A stretch of 64,000 nt of DNA from Curvularia sp. ZM96 (Eukaryota > Ascomycota > Dothideomycetes > Pleosporales > Pleosporaceae). Positions 47,043-58,110 of the stretch are shown here, piece after piece. The stretch is taken from positions 558,001 to 622,000 of the forward strand of contig JAJGBQ010000003.1 in assembly GCA_022457065.1 (NCBI GenBank). The letters are read 5' to 3'. Position numbers and translations under genes: made by a program. Numbering within the stretch: the first letter of the stretch is position 1; every line of letters starts with the position of its first letter. The notes under the pieces are model-generated. The model ran no database searches. It saw only the letters and a program-made list of their open reading frames with translations, and was not told the DNA's origin.

Positions 47043-48350
47043 ATGTCTGCGAAGTCGGTTCAAGGGCCTAATGGGAAGAAGCCCGCCTCGGCAGCCACAA
47101 ATCTCATTGGTAAGCTACAGGACCTTACATTTGACCATACGTGGGTTTTGTTAGCAAAAACTGAACATTTTGTGCAGCTGGCGGTGGTGCTGGTATGATG
47201 GAAGCACTCGCGTGCCATCCTCTGGGTAAGTCTTGCTACCGAACACCGAACAGTAAATTGGTGGTAGAAGCTCTAACAAAACCATAGATACGATCAAAGT
47301 TCGAATGCAATTATCAAGACGAGCTCGCGCACCAGGAGTACGTTATACTTGACATCTGCGTAACTCTCGTCGCACTTCTCAAGACAAGTGCTAATATAAC
47401 AGAACAGGCTAAGAAGCGTGGCTTTATCACTACAGGTGCCGAGATTGTAAAAAGAGAAACTGCGTTGGGTTTATACAAGGGTTTGGGTGCGGTGCTCACT
47501 GGAATTGTCCCAAAGATGGCTATACGATTTACAAGTTACGAATGGTACAAACAGCTGCTGGCGGACAAGGAGGGTAACGTTGCATCAAAGTCGACTTTCA
47601 TGGGTAAGTTCTACAGCACTGGCCTCGCTATGTGCACCCATAGCATGGCTATCCGAGAAGATCCCTACGATGACCAAACACTGACCGTCTACAGCTGGTC
47701 TCGCTGCCGGAATCACAGAAGCTGTCCTTGTCGTCACTCCTATGGAGGTGGTGAAGATCCGTCTCCAAGCGCAACACCATTCCATGGCAGATCCACTTGA
47801 CGTGCCGAAGTACCGAAACGCCGCTCATGCGATGTACACTGTCTTGAAAGAGGAAGGAGCTGGTGCGTTATGGCGTGGTGTCTCCCTCACTGCTCTGCGT
47901 CAGGGAACCAACCAAGCGGCAAACTTTACGGCATACTCAGAGTTGAGGGCACAACTGCAGAAGTATCACGGCAGCAACGACCTCCCTGGTTACGAGACAA
48001 GTATGATCGGACTGATAAGCGGTGCTGTGGGACCATTTACGAATGCGCCCATCGATACCATCAAGACAAGGTTACAGAAGACGCCTGCTGAGCCTGGACA
48101 AAGTGCGCTACAACGGATTACAACGATTGCTAGGTAAGTCACTGAATCATCGTGGACAATAACGGTAGCTAACTGTCCATTCAGTGACATGTGGAAGCAA
48201 GAAGGTGTCCGAAGTTTCTACAAGGGCATCACACCGCGTGTAATGCGAGTCGCTCCCGGGCAGGCTGTCACATTCACTGTATACGAATACCTCAAGGGTG
48301 TTTTGGAGAAAGGGCGGGAGATGCTGCCGGGCGGCCAATACGAAGAGTAG
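47043..48350 (+). CDS. SFC1: Mitochondrial carrier, succinate/fumarate antiporter (Sfc1/Acr1-like)
   Basis: Six exons: 47043-47109, 47178-47225, 47288-47337, 47408-47603, 47695-48133 and 48185-48350; 321 residues. Three tandem carrier repeats show the P-x-[DE]-x-x-[KR] signature: HPLDTIKVRMQ, TPMEVVKIRLQ and APIDTIKTRLQ, with six membrane helices. The C-terminal half (ALRQGTNQAANFTAY, GPFTNAPIDTIKTRLQK) is characteristic of the succinate-fumarate carrier, which imports cytosolic succinate from the glyoxylate cycle into mitochondria in exchange for fumarate, and is needed for growth on acetate or ethanol. The presence of acetate kinase in the same window is probably coincidence. Introns 1-3 lie close together in the first repeat. 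Confidence 0.9.
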
Positions 48351-48684
48351 CTGTGATTTGGTAGGGCACGTGTCTGAGCAGTCTGTGATAATTCATCTTG
48401 TAGCGAATAGCAAGTGTTGCACAATCAGTTACATCAAAACCAGACTTGTCCTTGGAATACATATAGTAGTTTGCTGGCGTACAAAACCATCCCCAGGAAC
48501 AAGACGGGACCGCAAAAGCAGGGACCGCCAAGTGCATCAGCTGCGCTACCCGCTTGCCCCACGTCTGCATCAGAGTGCTACGTCAGCGTAAACAATCAGA
48601 TCCGTCGAGGGGCCATTCTACACACGACAACCATTTGGACACCTCTTCCTCTACATATTGTGTCCGTGATAAGCAGTTGTAAAG
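48351..48684. other. Intergenic between carrier and twinfilin genes
   Basis: 334 bp between two plus-strand genes; serves as terminator of one and promoter of the next. No distinct motif found. Confidence 0.35.
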
Positions 48685-49725
48685 ATGCAGTCCGGCATCT
48701 CCGGTACCGTTACCTCAATCTCTCATTCTCACAAGCCCCACTAAAGATGCGGAACAGCTTCCCAAGAGCTCAAATCTGCCCTCGGCAGCCTCATAACCTC
48801 GTCCGACCAACGCGGTATTTTAGCAACGATTCAGAACGAAACCATTGTACCAAGCGGCACAATTTCCTCCAACGGCTCGACCTTTGTCGACGATCTGTCG
48901 AACCTCCAACCCCACATCAAAGACAATGCTGCCCTGTACATTCTCCTCCGCCGCGCCGACAGCCTGAGCAGCCCAGACAAGAGCTTGGTAGCAGTGACAT
49001 ACGTTCCCAATTCGGCACCAGTACGGCAGAAGATGTTGTTCGCGTCGACACGATTAACCCTCGTGCGCGAACTAGGCGGTGAACACTTTGCCGAAAGCAT
49101 CTTCACGACCGAAGCCTCTGAGCTGACACCCGAGGGCTGGGAGAAGCACATCGCTCACACGGAATCCGAGAATCCTCTCACAGCCGAGGAGCAGTCGTTG
49201 CAGGACATCAAGGCCGCCGAGGCGCTGGAGAGCAGGGGCACGCGGGGCCAGAGTCTGGCTCAGGGCGGCAAGTTAGCTATCCGTGCTGACGATGAGATTG
49301 CAGGAGCACTGAAGAAGTTGGGTCAGGGGGGAACAGATAACCTGGTGCAGTTGAGAATGGACGGGGCGACCGAGACTCTAAAACTCGTATCCTCGTCGTC
49401 GGCCACGCCGTCTACAATCTCGTCCTCTATCGATACAAAAGAGCCACGATACGTGTTCTACCGCCATGACGACCCAGATGCGTCGATTGTTTTCATCTCG
49501 ACGTGCCCGAGCGGCGCCAAGATCAGGGAGCGCATGATATATGCTGCGAGTCGGGGTAACGTGGTATCGCTTGCGCAAACTGACGGCGGGCTTAAAGTCA
49601 TGAAGAAACTAGAGGCCACAAACCCCGATGAGATTACCGAGCAAATTATCATGGATGAGTTCAAGGTGGAGAAGAAGGAAGAGAGCAAAGGGTTTGCTAA
49701 GCCCAAGAGGCCGGGACGGCGGTAG
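48685..49725 (+). CDS. TWF1: Twinfilin
   Basis: Two exons, 48685-48703 (19 nt) and 48758-49725; 328 residues, the expected length. The first exon encodes MQSGIS and joins at phase 1 to ASQELKSAL, the usual twinfilin start. Two ADF-homology domains follow, about residues 5-140 (DNAALYILLRRAD, VAVTYVPNSAPVRQKMLFAS) and 170-310 (YVFYRHDDP, FISTCPSGAKIRERMIYA), joined by a short linker; a basic tail KPKRPGRR ends the protein. Twinfilin binds ADP-actin monomers and capping protein and slows filament growth in cortical actin. Convergent with the U3-associated gene. Confidence 0.93.
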
Positions 49726-49914
49726 GTGAGCTTTTGCATGAATGAATTGGAAAATTGAAACCGGGACCATAGATAGATAGAGCAAACAAAACGTGTACGT
49801 GTTGAAATGATAAATGAAATATCCCAATTGGACATTCCGCTTTTCCTTGATTTTGGTTTGCACACCCTATGTAGCTCATGACGTGAAAGAAAAAGAAGAT
49901 GTGTTGGCACCCAT

Positions 49915-51405
49915 CTAATCATCTCCATCCCTCAAGAAACCACGGCTCACATGGGGTCTCCTCTCCATCTTGCCTAACCTACTCCTTGGACCTTGCTTCT
50001 TCTTCTCCGCCTGTCTGCCCTTGAGCCAATCCTCACGTACGTTCTTCGTGTTTCTGTTCATCTTAGGCTGCATGACCTTATTCTGCTGCGCCAAGACAGC
50101 TACACTGAGCTTGCCCTTCTTGACGTCCTTAGCTGGTTTATCCGTTCGCTCAAGGAACTTGATGTGCTGGTTCAGTTTCTCCTTTCTCCTCTCCTCCTCA
50201 GTTTTGCCGCGGCGCTCAGGTGGGGGCGTGGGTGGACGCTGGTCGTCGATTGTCTCAAGGAGCGAGGCGGGGAGGAGGCCGTTCGATGTGTCGAGGTCCA
50301 TGCGTGATTCTGAGGCAGGGTCTTCATCGACGTCAAGACCATCGGCTGCAGCCGCTGCAGCCTTTGCCTCTTTGGCGGCTTGCTTCGCTAGTTTCTTCGC
50401 TTTCTTTTCTTCCCGTTCGCGCTTGGCAGCTTGTTGGGCGGCAAGGAATTCCTCACGTGCTTTTCGTTTGGCTTCTTCCTTCGCTTGCTGGGCTTTCTGT
50501 GCGCGTTCGGCTTCGGCACGGGCAGCGAGGGCTTTGGAGCTTGCGGCAGCTGTGGTGACTACTTCGGGGGCTTCATCATCCGAGTCGCTGGCTTCGTCGT
50601 CCTTTTCATCGTCGGCTTGAGGTGCTTCATTGACAGGTTCGGCGGCCTCATGTTTGCTTCCTTGCTTGTTCACAATCGGCGATCCTTGCGTCAGCGCAGG
50701 CTCCTCACTGCCGAAACGCATGTGTGTCTTTTCAGGTTGTGCTGAGGGGGGTATGGAATCTTGCAAGGGTATAGGTGCCATTTCGCTCTCGAAGGTAGAA
50801 GATGGGACTTCGTCTGTAATTTCAACTAGCTCTTTTTGTGGTGTTTTCTTAGGGCGTCCTCTTCCTTTCTTTGCTGCCGCTGACGGTGTTTGTTCCGTCA
50901 TCTTCTTCGCTTTTGGTGTAGGCGAGCCTTCGGGCTGCTTATGTGTAGCTGGTGTGGCGTAAACGGACCCGGGGGCCTGTGTAGGCGTGTAAAAGGCAGG
51001 GTTTTGCACAGTCGACGGCACCTCGTCTTCCTTTCCCATAGTATTGGAAGATTCGTCTGAAGCCTCATTGCTAATGACTACTTGTGGACTCGCCTTTTGA
51101 CGAGCTGGCAAACCGCTCTGCCTGGGTGTTTCGGGCGTATCTAACGTAAGTGCAGCGCCAACGACGGTATCCGAGGTATCGTTCGAAGACTCCTGTGAAG
51201 GTTCGTCTGTGGTTTCACTCGTCTCCTTTGCATTCTTCGCATTCCCTTTCTTTGCGGTAGCTTTGGGGGCTTTTCTCTGTCTTTTTGTCTGCGTCGGCGT
51301 CTCGAGCGACTCCAGTTCTCGCTTTCCTACTTGCTTTCTTGTCGAACTGCGTGGTGTGGGCGTCGGTGCGCCTGGAGTCTCTGTTCCTCCTCGTGTCGTG
51401 ACCAT
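49915..51405 (-). CDS. U3 snoRNA-associated protein (UTP16-like)
   Basis: Single exon, 496 residues from Met at 51405. Most of the chain is charged and disordered: AT-hook-like GRGRPKKT near residue 190, an acidic block, and a long Lys/Ala/Glu coiled coil (about 290-370). The C-terminus is the conserved part: KGKLSVAVLAQQNKVMQPKM, then a basic tail with RRPHVSRGFLRD. This matches my memory of the fungal U3_snoRNA_assoc family, whose yeast member is Utp16/Bud22-class, acting in the nucleolus in 18S rRNA processing. Family call moderate; a generic nucleolar protein is the alternative. Longer in-frame starts exist up to 51636 but overlap the divergent gene's leader. Confidence 0.65.
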   Translation of the reverse strand: MVTTRGGTETPGAPTPTPRSSTRKQVGKRELESLETPTQTKRQRKAPKATAKKGNAKNAKETSETTDEPSQESSNDTSDTVVGAALTLDTPETPRQSGLPARQKASPQVVISNEASDESSNTMGKEDEVPSTVQNPAFYTPTQAPGSVYATPATHKQPEGSPTPKAKKMTEQTPSAAAKKGRGRPKKTPQKELVEITDEVPSSTFESEMAPIPLQDSIPPSAQPEKTHMRFGSEEPALTQGSPIVNKQGSKHEAAEPVNEAPQADDEKDDEASDSDDEAPEVVTTAAASSKALAARAEAERAQKAQQAKEEAKRKAREEFLAAQQAAKREREEKKAKKLAKQAAKEAKAAAAAADGLDVDEDPASESRMDLDTSNGLLPASLLETIDDQRPPTPPPERRGKTEEERRKEKLNQHIKFLERTDKPAKDVKKGKLSVAVLAQQNKVMQPKMNRNTKNVREDWLKGRQAEKKKQGPRSRLGKMERRPHVSRGFLRDGDD

Positions 51406-51609
51406 TGCGACAGCGAAAATATAGATTCGGTACTGTTTTGGCGAAAGCGCGCCCTGGATCCGCGATGTCTGGGTTGGAGTGCAACTTTCTTCGCGACACC
51501 AAAAAAGATTCTGGCGCGCCAAGATTTCGCGGTCATTGCGGACCTCCGAGACTAGCCTGCAATCACCAACTCCACAACACTTACGACAACAGGAGGTTCT
51601 CGCCCAGTC
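51406..51609. promoter_or_regulatory. Compact divergent promoter, U3-associated and Sel1 genes
   Basis: 204 bp between divergent starts; the tightest head-to-head pair in the window. Confidence 0.45.
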
Positions 51610-53031
51610 ATGTCGATATCTAGACTTGGGTGGCACTCAGCAAAGGCCATAGGCCAGTCTGAGACTTGTATCTTTTGCCAATCGCATCAATTTACCAGAG
51701 GTGCCAAGTACAAGAGCATTGCAAAGCTAGCACTCTTTTCAACCCGACAAAATACCAGCATACCAAATCAAAAGCGCAATTATGCTACCAAGCAAAGATT
51801 TGATGCTCCAAGAGCCCGGGCTGACGTCGACGAGCGCAGTCGGTTAGGCTTCTATACCCTTACTAAACAGCAAGGCACTCTCAAGATGGAACCCCACACA
51901 GCTCAGAGCCTCTACCAAGATTTTGTTGCGCATAAAAGCAAGATGGATCATGGCACTAATGTTCTGCGATTAGTAAAAAGTGCGTAGCAGATCATAATCC
52001 AATGTGACCCCCCGGTGCTGATCTTGACAGAGTACAACGTCCAGCTCGATGACGTTTCCTCCCTTGGGATCGTTACTTTCAAAATACCTGACATAAGTGA
52101 CCCTGCAAAGAGAGCACAGCTTCCTCCAAGTCAGCACAAAGCTATCTCTGGACTACTTCTTCAAGGATGTGCCCAGGCTGGGGACCCTCTGGCTATTGTA
52201 CATATCCTTACTGCTGTGTATCTAAGCAGTTTGGGGGATGAATCTGTACAGGAGCTAGCACGTCTTTTCCCCCGCCAGGAGATACCCAAGTACCGCCAGA
52301 CGCTAGAGAGCTTTGACCAGAAAATACTTGAAAAGACTACCGCTTTGGGACCGGAAGTATTGACTTTGAAAGGACTGTTTCTCGAACAAGAAGGCCAAAA
52401 TCTCCAGGCGAAGAATGCCTATTTGGAGGCAATCAGGCCTTCCAGTCTCAAGTACGAACCTGGAGCAAGACATCCTATGCAGCTGCCTCTGATTGCACCA
52501 TGGAACGCGCTCGGTTTTTTGTTGAAAGCTGAAAAGGACCCTGAAGCACAAGCGGAAGCAAAGATTTATTTCCAGAGAGGTGCCCTCGAAGGGGATGACC
52601 CGCTCTCATACTATGAGCTCGCTGGTTTTGAGCCTAGAATAAGTGAGAAATGGCTGCGATACACCAGTAAAGCAGCGGCATCTGGTCATAAACAGGCCAT
52701 GATTGACCTGATCGACTTTTATCAAGAGGCTGCAAAGAGTGAATCTCCAATTCTCACAGACAACGGCATACGCAAAGCCCTCAGTTGGCTGCTAGGATGG
52801 AAGCCCGGCAGCGCTGCAGCATTAGCGCGGGAATGGCTGGAGGCCGCATCGAACGCTGGCCACAAGCCTTCTATGCTGCAGCTTGCAGAGTATCACGACT
52901 CAATCGGTGATCATGAACGAGCAAAAGAATACCTACGCCAGATTCTTGAAGCTCCGGGTAGAGCCAATCAAAGGGAAGAGTGGCCGCAACTTGTTCAACT
53001 TGCAAGAAGACGGCTTGCCGGGATTAAATAG
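51610..53031 (+). CDS. Sel1-like repeat protein with probable mitochondrial targeting
   Basis: Two exons, 51610-51979 and 52031-53031, 456 residues; intron of 51 nt with GTGCGT donor. The first 70 residues are rich in Arg, Lys, Ser and Thr and poor in acid, as in a mitochondrial presequence (ending near RNYATKQRF). The rest is alpha-helical with Sel1/TPR-type units: KAISGLLLQGCAQAGDPLAI, SKAAASGHKQAMIDL, LEAASNAGHKPSMLQLAEYH. Proteins of this type are scaffold-like; a mitochondrial function is inferred. I do not recognise a named orthologue. Confidence 0.78.
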
Positions 53032-53330
53032 AGGCATCTTAGCTCGAAGAGCAGTCCAAGGCTAGTTACTGCACTTCATCTAGGAAGAAATGTCTTGGTA
53101 ATATCATCGACATCACGGTATCTCTATCTCCATGACTACGCAGATCTACCCCGCTTCGGCAACTGAGATGGTGACCTTCCTTATCTGGATCCTTGACAGT
53201 GACGATAGTACTTGAATTCAATGGCCTCTATTCCAACTTTGTATTTGCCGCGAGACTCTCACAACTACACCTGTCTAAGTGCGACGAAAACAGTTTCTGG
53301 CGATTGCCATCATTTCAACACCAACAAACT

Positions 53331-54290
53331 ATGGCTTCCACCACTACAACCAAAGCCCATCGCAAAGCTTTGATAGGGTCAACCTCAAGCTTTTGGTCGC
53401 ACACTTCCCATTCAGGCTTCGACCTCACGCATCCACCTACTCATTCTTCGAAAATCTCGGGCCCTTCCTTGACTATCCAAACATCAACTCAGCCCATCAA
53501 GATCGACCCTTCAAAATCTGCTCTTGTGATCATCGATATGCAAAACTTCTTTCTTTCCGAAGCTTTCGGTCGCAATCAACGAGGCGCTGGGCATGCGGCT
53601 TGCAAACAATTAATCGACCATGCAATACCAGCTGCGAGAAAGGCAGGAATCAGGGTAGTTTGGGTGAACTGGGGTCTGACCGAAGAAGAAATCAAAGAGA
53701 TGCCGCCAGCAATCAAACGGGCCTTTGGATTTTTCGCGATTCCTATGGACTCGGACTTTAGCCTGGGCGACGATGCTTTCGGGTATCATGAAAGCAGTGT
53801 AAGTGTAGACCGGCATGGAGAAGAGAACAAGTCTGTCTACTGTGGCATGGGTGCAGATTGTGGTACTCTTACTTTTCCGGATGGAGAGTCGGTTGAAGGC
53901 GGCAGACTACTCATGCGCGATACTTGGAACGCGGCATTATACCCTCCTCTTGATGCGATTTATACCGAGGGCAGCAAGCTCGATAAGAATCCTGATGTCT
54001 GGATTCACAAGAATAGAATGAGCGGTATGTGGGGCGCAACGACACCGTTGAAAGAGTTTCTGGACAAAGAAGGCATCAGGACTCTGTTCTTTACGGGAGT
54101 CAACACGGACCAGTGTGTGGGCGGGACGTTGACAGATGCGTTCAGCAATGGGTACGACTGCGTGCTTTTGGGTGACGGCTGTGGGACTACATCGCCAGAT
54201 TATGCACAGAAGTGTTGGGAGTACAATGCGAGTAGGACGTTTGGATTCTGTGCGAGCTGTGAGCAATTTGCCCAGGGCGTGGCGACGTGA
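53331..54290 (+). CDS. Isochorismatase-family cysteine hydrolase
   Basis: Intronless, 319 residues from the Met at 53331; an in-frame Met at 53193 would add 46 residues that look like leader. Catalytic residues: Asp69 in LVIIDMQNFF, Lys in VWIHKNRMSG, and Cys in FFTGVNTDQCVGG, the full isochorismatase/nicotinamidase triad with the cis-peptide. Family enzymes hydrolyse isochorismate, nicotinamide or other amides; secreted fungal members can lower host salicylate, but there is no signal peptide here. The substrate cannot be told. The second protein of this fold in the window (the first at 25962-26823) is only distantly alike. Confidence 0.88.
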   Translation: MASTTTTKAHRKALIGSTSSFWSHTSHSGFDLTHPPTHSSKISGPSLTIQTSTQPIKIDPSKSALVIIDMQNFFLSEAFGRNQRGAGHAACKQLIDHAIPAARKAGIRVVWVNWGLTEEEIKEMPPAIKRAFGFFAIPMDSDFSLGDDAFGYHESSVSVDRHGEENKSVYCGMGADCGTLTFPDGESVEGGRLLMRDTWNAALYPPLDAIYTEGSKLDKNPDVWIHKNRMSGMWGATTPLKEFLDKEGIRTLFFTGVNTDQCVGGTLTDAFSNGYDCVLLGDGCGTTSPDYAQKCWEYNASRTFGFCASCEQFAQGVAT

Positions 54291-54446
54291 CACTGGGTTG
54301 CTATAGGGAAACAGGCATTCAGTTTGGGTACGGCTGGCCGTTCAATTCGACCGCTTTCCAGCGATCAGCCCCTTTCTAGTCGCATGATTTAGGCAGATTC
54401 GTGTCTGTATTGCCTCTTTGGATGATTAATGCGAAAGACTTGGTTA

Positions 54447-55543
54447 CTAAGATCCATTGGTGCTGTTTATTGTGCTTCCAATAAACACAACTTCTACAGC
54501 AGCGAACCTAAGAGTCAGAATTAGCAAGCATGAAGAGAGACAGGATCACGATAGACATACGCTGCAGTTGCAGAAAAGATTTCCACCTTCCGGGAAGCCG
54601 TAAACACTGCGAGTGTGACTGAGAACAGTGCTGTGAATAAGATGACCAGTCCAATCCTCACTATCATCCGATTGACGAAATAGAGTACAAGAATCGCTAA
54701 AGTCGGTAAGGTGGAAGAGAGCACTGCAACAGCGACGTTGCCTGTTTTTGCTATGCTTTTCCCAGAGTATTTGCGGACCTCGACGCCTCCTGGTTCGGTC
54801 GCGTACTTCTTTGCCATTTCTTAGCATGATGTAGTTGCATGATTAAAACGGTACATACCTTGTGACGCTTACCGCCCCAAATTGAATGGTACACATCCAG
54901 GAGGCGGCCACCGAGGAATAACGAGAAGGCATCATTTTCCAGTCCCGCACGTGGAAAAAGCGAGATGTATTCGGATATATCCTTACCTTCCCAGATTTTA
55001 GCTTCCTCACCTACAAGGAAGCAATTTCCACCTTTCGGTCTCCTTAGCCATTCGCGAAGACTGCGCATTTCTCTGTCCGTCGGCTGTTCGATTTCTTTGA
55101 TCTGCAACGCCAATGCCAGTGCTTTATCTACCACCGAAGTCAGCTTGTACATGATGAAACAACGACAGCAGTATACTATAAGCTTGAAGTTTGTTTCCAA
55201 TCTGGACAAGCAGATCATATTGCTCAGAATCGCCGCCCGATTCCTCGTTATCGCGCATTGCGCGGAAATCCTTCGCATAGGACATACGAATCGCATCCCC
55301 GCAAAGCGCGTCTTCGTTTCGGATGATTCCAAGCGTATTCTCCATGTCTTGCAGCTCGGCTTGGAGTCGTAATAAATGCAGAAAATTCAGTTCTTCAAAG
55401 CGCCGTAATATGGCCTTATCGGGATATTCCTGCATCAGCCATGCCAAAGAAGGGTATCCATCTCGCGCTGCCGGATTAATGGATGAGGAAGTTGAAGTTG
55501 CTACAGGACATGCAGCATTAGATTGCACTGGCAATATGCTCAT
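54447..55543 (-). CDS. DUF6594-family membrane protein
   Basis: Four exons: 55543-55177, 55127-54859, 54808-54561 and 54507-54447; 314 residues. Family landmarks: GYPSLAWLMQEYPDKAILRRFEELNFLHLL near residue 30 (given here in part), LREWLRRPKGGN, FLVGEEAKIW, and three closely spaced C-terminal membrane helices (VAVAVLSSTLPTLAILVLYF, IGLVILFTALFSVTLAVF, then a last exon VEVVFIGS). The family is abundant in Pezizomycotina, variable between strains and of unknown function. The exon 2-3 junction has two valid choices: GTATGT donor at 54858 with acceptor at 54809 (used), or GTAAGC slightly upstream; both keep frame and differ by a few residues. Confidence 0.78.
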
Positions 55544-55891
55544 TCTTACGTTCTGATACCTGGAGATTGGGAGCCATGAAAGTGTTCTGTAACGGACGTG
55601 GCTTGTAGCAATGAGGTTGCTTGAAAACTAGCCCTAGAGTTCAGCTACTGCGGGGTTGGCTGAGGTATATGTACCGACGTAGCCACTTCCATTGGTTCGT
55701 AACAGTGTCTATGGAACGATGGCTTGCTTACACTATAACGAGACGCTGGAAGTCGACATCCGATTCGCACGTCTCGCGGTGTGGCAACGCTAAACGAAGA
55801 TACTCACAGCCTGGCTGAGTCCTTGCAGTCACTTGGCGGCGAGGCATTGTCAGAGAACCTGATCTACGATATAATACAGCTCTCAGCTTGA
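55544..55891. other. Intergenic, nothing recognised
   Basis: 348 bp between the DUF6594 gene and the repeat-containing hypothetical gene, which diverge; a shared promoter is likely. Confidence 0.35.
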
Positions 55892-56775
55892 TTGTTAATG
55901 CTGATGTTTTTCTTCCATTTAGAAATGCAAGCATTCTGCTGTACTTCTCAAACAAATGCAATGGAGGGAACTTCTTCTACACCACCAGTAGTGTCGGAAC
56001 CCTCTCCTACACAACCAGCGTTCGAACCCTTTTCTACAGAACCTGCATTTACATTCATTTCTACAGAGTCAGAATGCGGACATCTTTCTACACAGCTAGG
56101 ATGCCCATGCTGTTTCATGCAACAAGAAGCCACAATTCCTTTTACAGAGCCAGAATACGTACCATTCATATATCCAGAGCGAGTGCCAGAGCCTTCGCCA
56201 GAATACGTACCATTAATGTATCCGGAGCGAGTGCCAGAGCCTACGTCAGAATCCACTAGCCAATTCCTACTGCAAGGCGCACCACCTGATTACTCAAGAT
56301 TAGCGCGATTGCCAGATGGTATGGAATGCTCCCGTTCATTTCCCTGGTATTAAGCTCACGTTAGTCAGAGGAGTCCCATCAGATGAAGCAGAATGCTGGT
56401 TTCAAATATCCTCGGAACCGTGAGATATCCGAGAGAAGACAGGCAAAGGACAAGGCTGCTCGTGAGAAAAGGCGGGCAGTGAAAGCTGCTTCGAAGGCGA
56501 GTGTGGTAACGAGTCCTGGGCCCACGTCTCCTGCATATCAACAACCATTATCAAGAAGACCGAGTATTCTTTCAACACATGGGTCTTCTACTCTACCGGG
56601 TCAGCAAAGTTCCTCTACACAGTCTTCCCTAACAACTACGAGCAAACCAGTTGGTGATGCAGATCCCGCGCAGGATCATAAAAGTATCTCTCGGAGGTGC
56701 AATCGCAACTTGAAACATTGTCTGAGACCATTCTCTTCGCGTGCCACCACACGCAAGAAAGACAACAGTAGCTAG
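55892..56775 (+). CDS. Hypothetical protein with tandem Pro-rich repeat
   Basis: Model with two exons, 55892-56318 and 56369-56775, 277 residues; the 50-nt intron (GTATGG...GTCAG) joins both open frames in phase. Exon 1 has a 48-bp tandem repeat at about 56149-56252, two copies and a bit, encoding PEYVPFIYPERVPEPS and a near-copy; before it lies a Cys-rich stretch (CGHLSTQLGCPCC). Exon 2 is Lys/Arg-rich near its start (ERRQAKDKAAREKRRAVKA), then Ser/Thr-rich. No family recognised, no signal peptide evident. The start could also be Met at 55925 or 55961. It may be a species-specific gene or two unrelated open frames. Confidence 0.4.
56149..56252 (+). repeat. 48-bp in-frame tandem repeat
   Basis: Copies begin at 56149 and 56197, with a partial third from 56245; because 48 is a multiple of three, copy-number change would not break the frame. 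Confidence 0.75.
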
Positions 56776-57219
56776 ATGGGTGATCGTTATGATGTTCTTA
56801 CTATTATTTGCTCTTTTTGATTCAAATGATTTATATGTTCTAGTTGTAATATGACTTATTCACCTCGAATTACGTAGACACCAACTGATTCGACACTCAT
56901 CAGAATGGGTAGCATATACAGAAAGATCTCTAGCAAAGAGTAGTATTACACTGCATTCTGCGAAAGTGTTCAATACAAATCGGCTTTTATTTTACAGACT
57001 TTGGATTAATCAACGCAGCCATATTTGAGCCCGAATAGTGTAGCATTAATACAAGCCAAACTTTCATTGTTAAATTAAGTAGCTACATCCAATTGGTAGT
57101 GAAACGTTACTGCTGCTTAAACCACCAGAGCTGCCAACAATCATGCTTATCTAGCCGAGTTAACGTGAAATGGTAATATATTGGTTCGTATGGGCTTAAT
57201 CTTCATTTTATCAAGTTGG
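56776..57219. other. AT-rich intergenic sequence
   Basis: Richer in A and T than the rest of the window, without open frames of interest. Right of it lies the decayed gene. Confidence 0.35.
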
Positions 57220-58110
57220 CTCAGCTTGATAAGCTTGGTTATTGGCAGCTCTGTAAACCATCACACTTAGTTGTGTGTGCTGCGCACCATAGTACCAATT
57301 ACCTTCTTCAGAACCAGCAGCCTCTCGTTCACGTTTCATGTACATAAGAAGCAGATCAATCTGAGCTTGTTCTCGCACCCTCAACGTCTCAAAATACGTG
57401 CTTCACGTTCGCGAACATGATCAGCAGCAGGTTTCCTGTGCCTATTCACCTGTCCAAGTCGTCCATCCTTAACAATTATCAACTTATCTAATGCAATCAG
57501 AACAAGACAAACCTGTGGGTCTGAGCAAAGACTCCCGAAAGTGACCTCGATAGCATTCAATATGTCTCCCGCGCAGAGACTGAAGCTATTCATGTGTCTG
57601 GGTGACGAAATTGTGCATTATAGCAAACACTCCCTCTGTGGACTGGACCGAAAGAAACGCCCGGGGACATGGACAATCTTAACCACATCAACGCATGCGT
57701 TTAGGGTGGGGCTCTGTACTCTATTGGGCGTTACCCCTATTAAGCTCAGCGTGCAGCCCATGCACATCTATCCAATCTAGCTCTTCATCAGTTGCACAGT
57801 GATAGATGAAACTGGTGATGCTGTTGCTGGAGAGGCTGAAATTTGATGAAACAGTATGTCATTGCCAGCGACTTGTTGGTACGGAGAAAGAGATGATGTT
57901 ATTTTACTGATGTTTTCTGCGACGTATGCTGAAGACTGGATTGAGCTGAAAGGTCTCATTCGCATTTCAAGCATGTCCATCGAAGTGAATTCCAGAGCTC
58001 TTGATGCGCGGAAGCTATTGAAAATTCTCATCCCAGCTAGTTGCGATATGCTAGGCAGTCAAGGGTGCAGTGCAGCAGCTCACTCGTGGGCGGAGAGCAC
58101 TGCATGAAAC
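57220..58110 (-). pseudogene. Decayed protein-coding gene, family not recognised
   Basis: Minus-strand segments with protein-like composition lie in different frames: 58031-57777 (Ser-rich, ends QLMKS then stop), 57593-57381 (NSFSLCAGDILNAIEV...), and, one base out of register at about 57385, a continuation RVREQAQIDLLLMYMKRERE down to about 57220. The ends fit one another as if a single T had been lost at the last junction. A stop in the middle (near 57620) and lack of good splice sites point to decay. The middle has a faint likeness to the C-terminal part of fungal C6 regulators of secondary metabolism; I would not name it. Confidence 0.35.
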
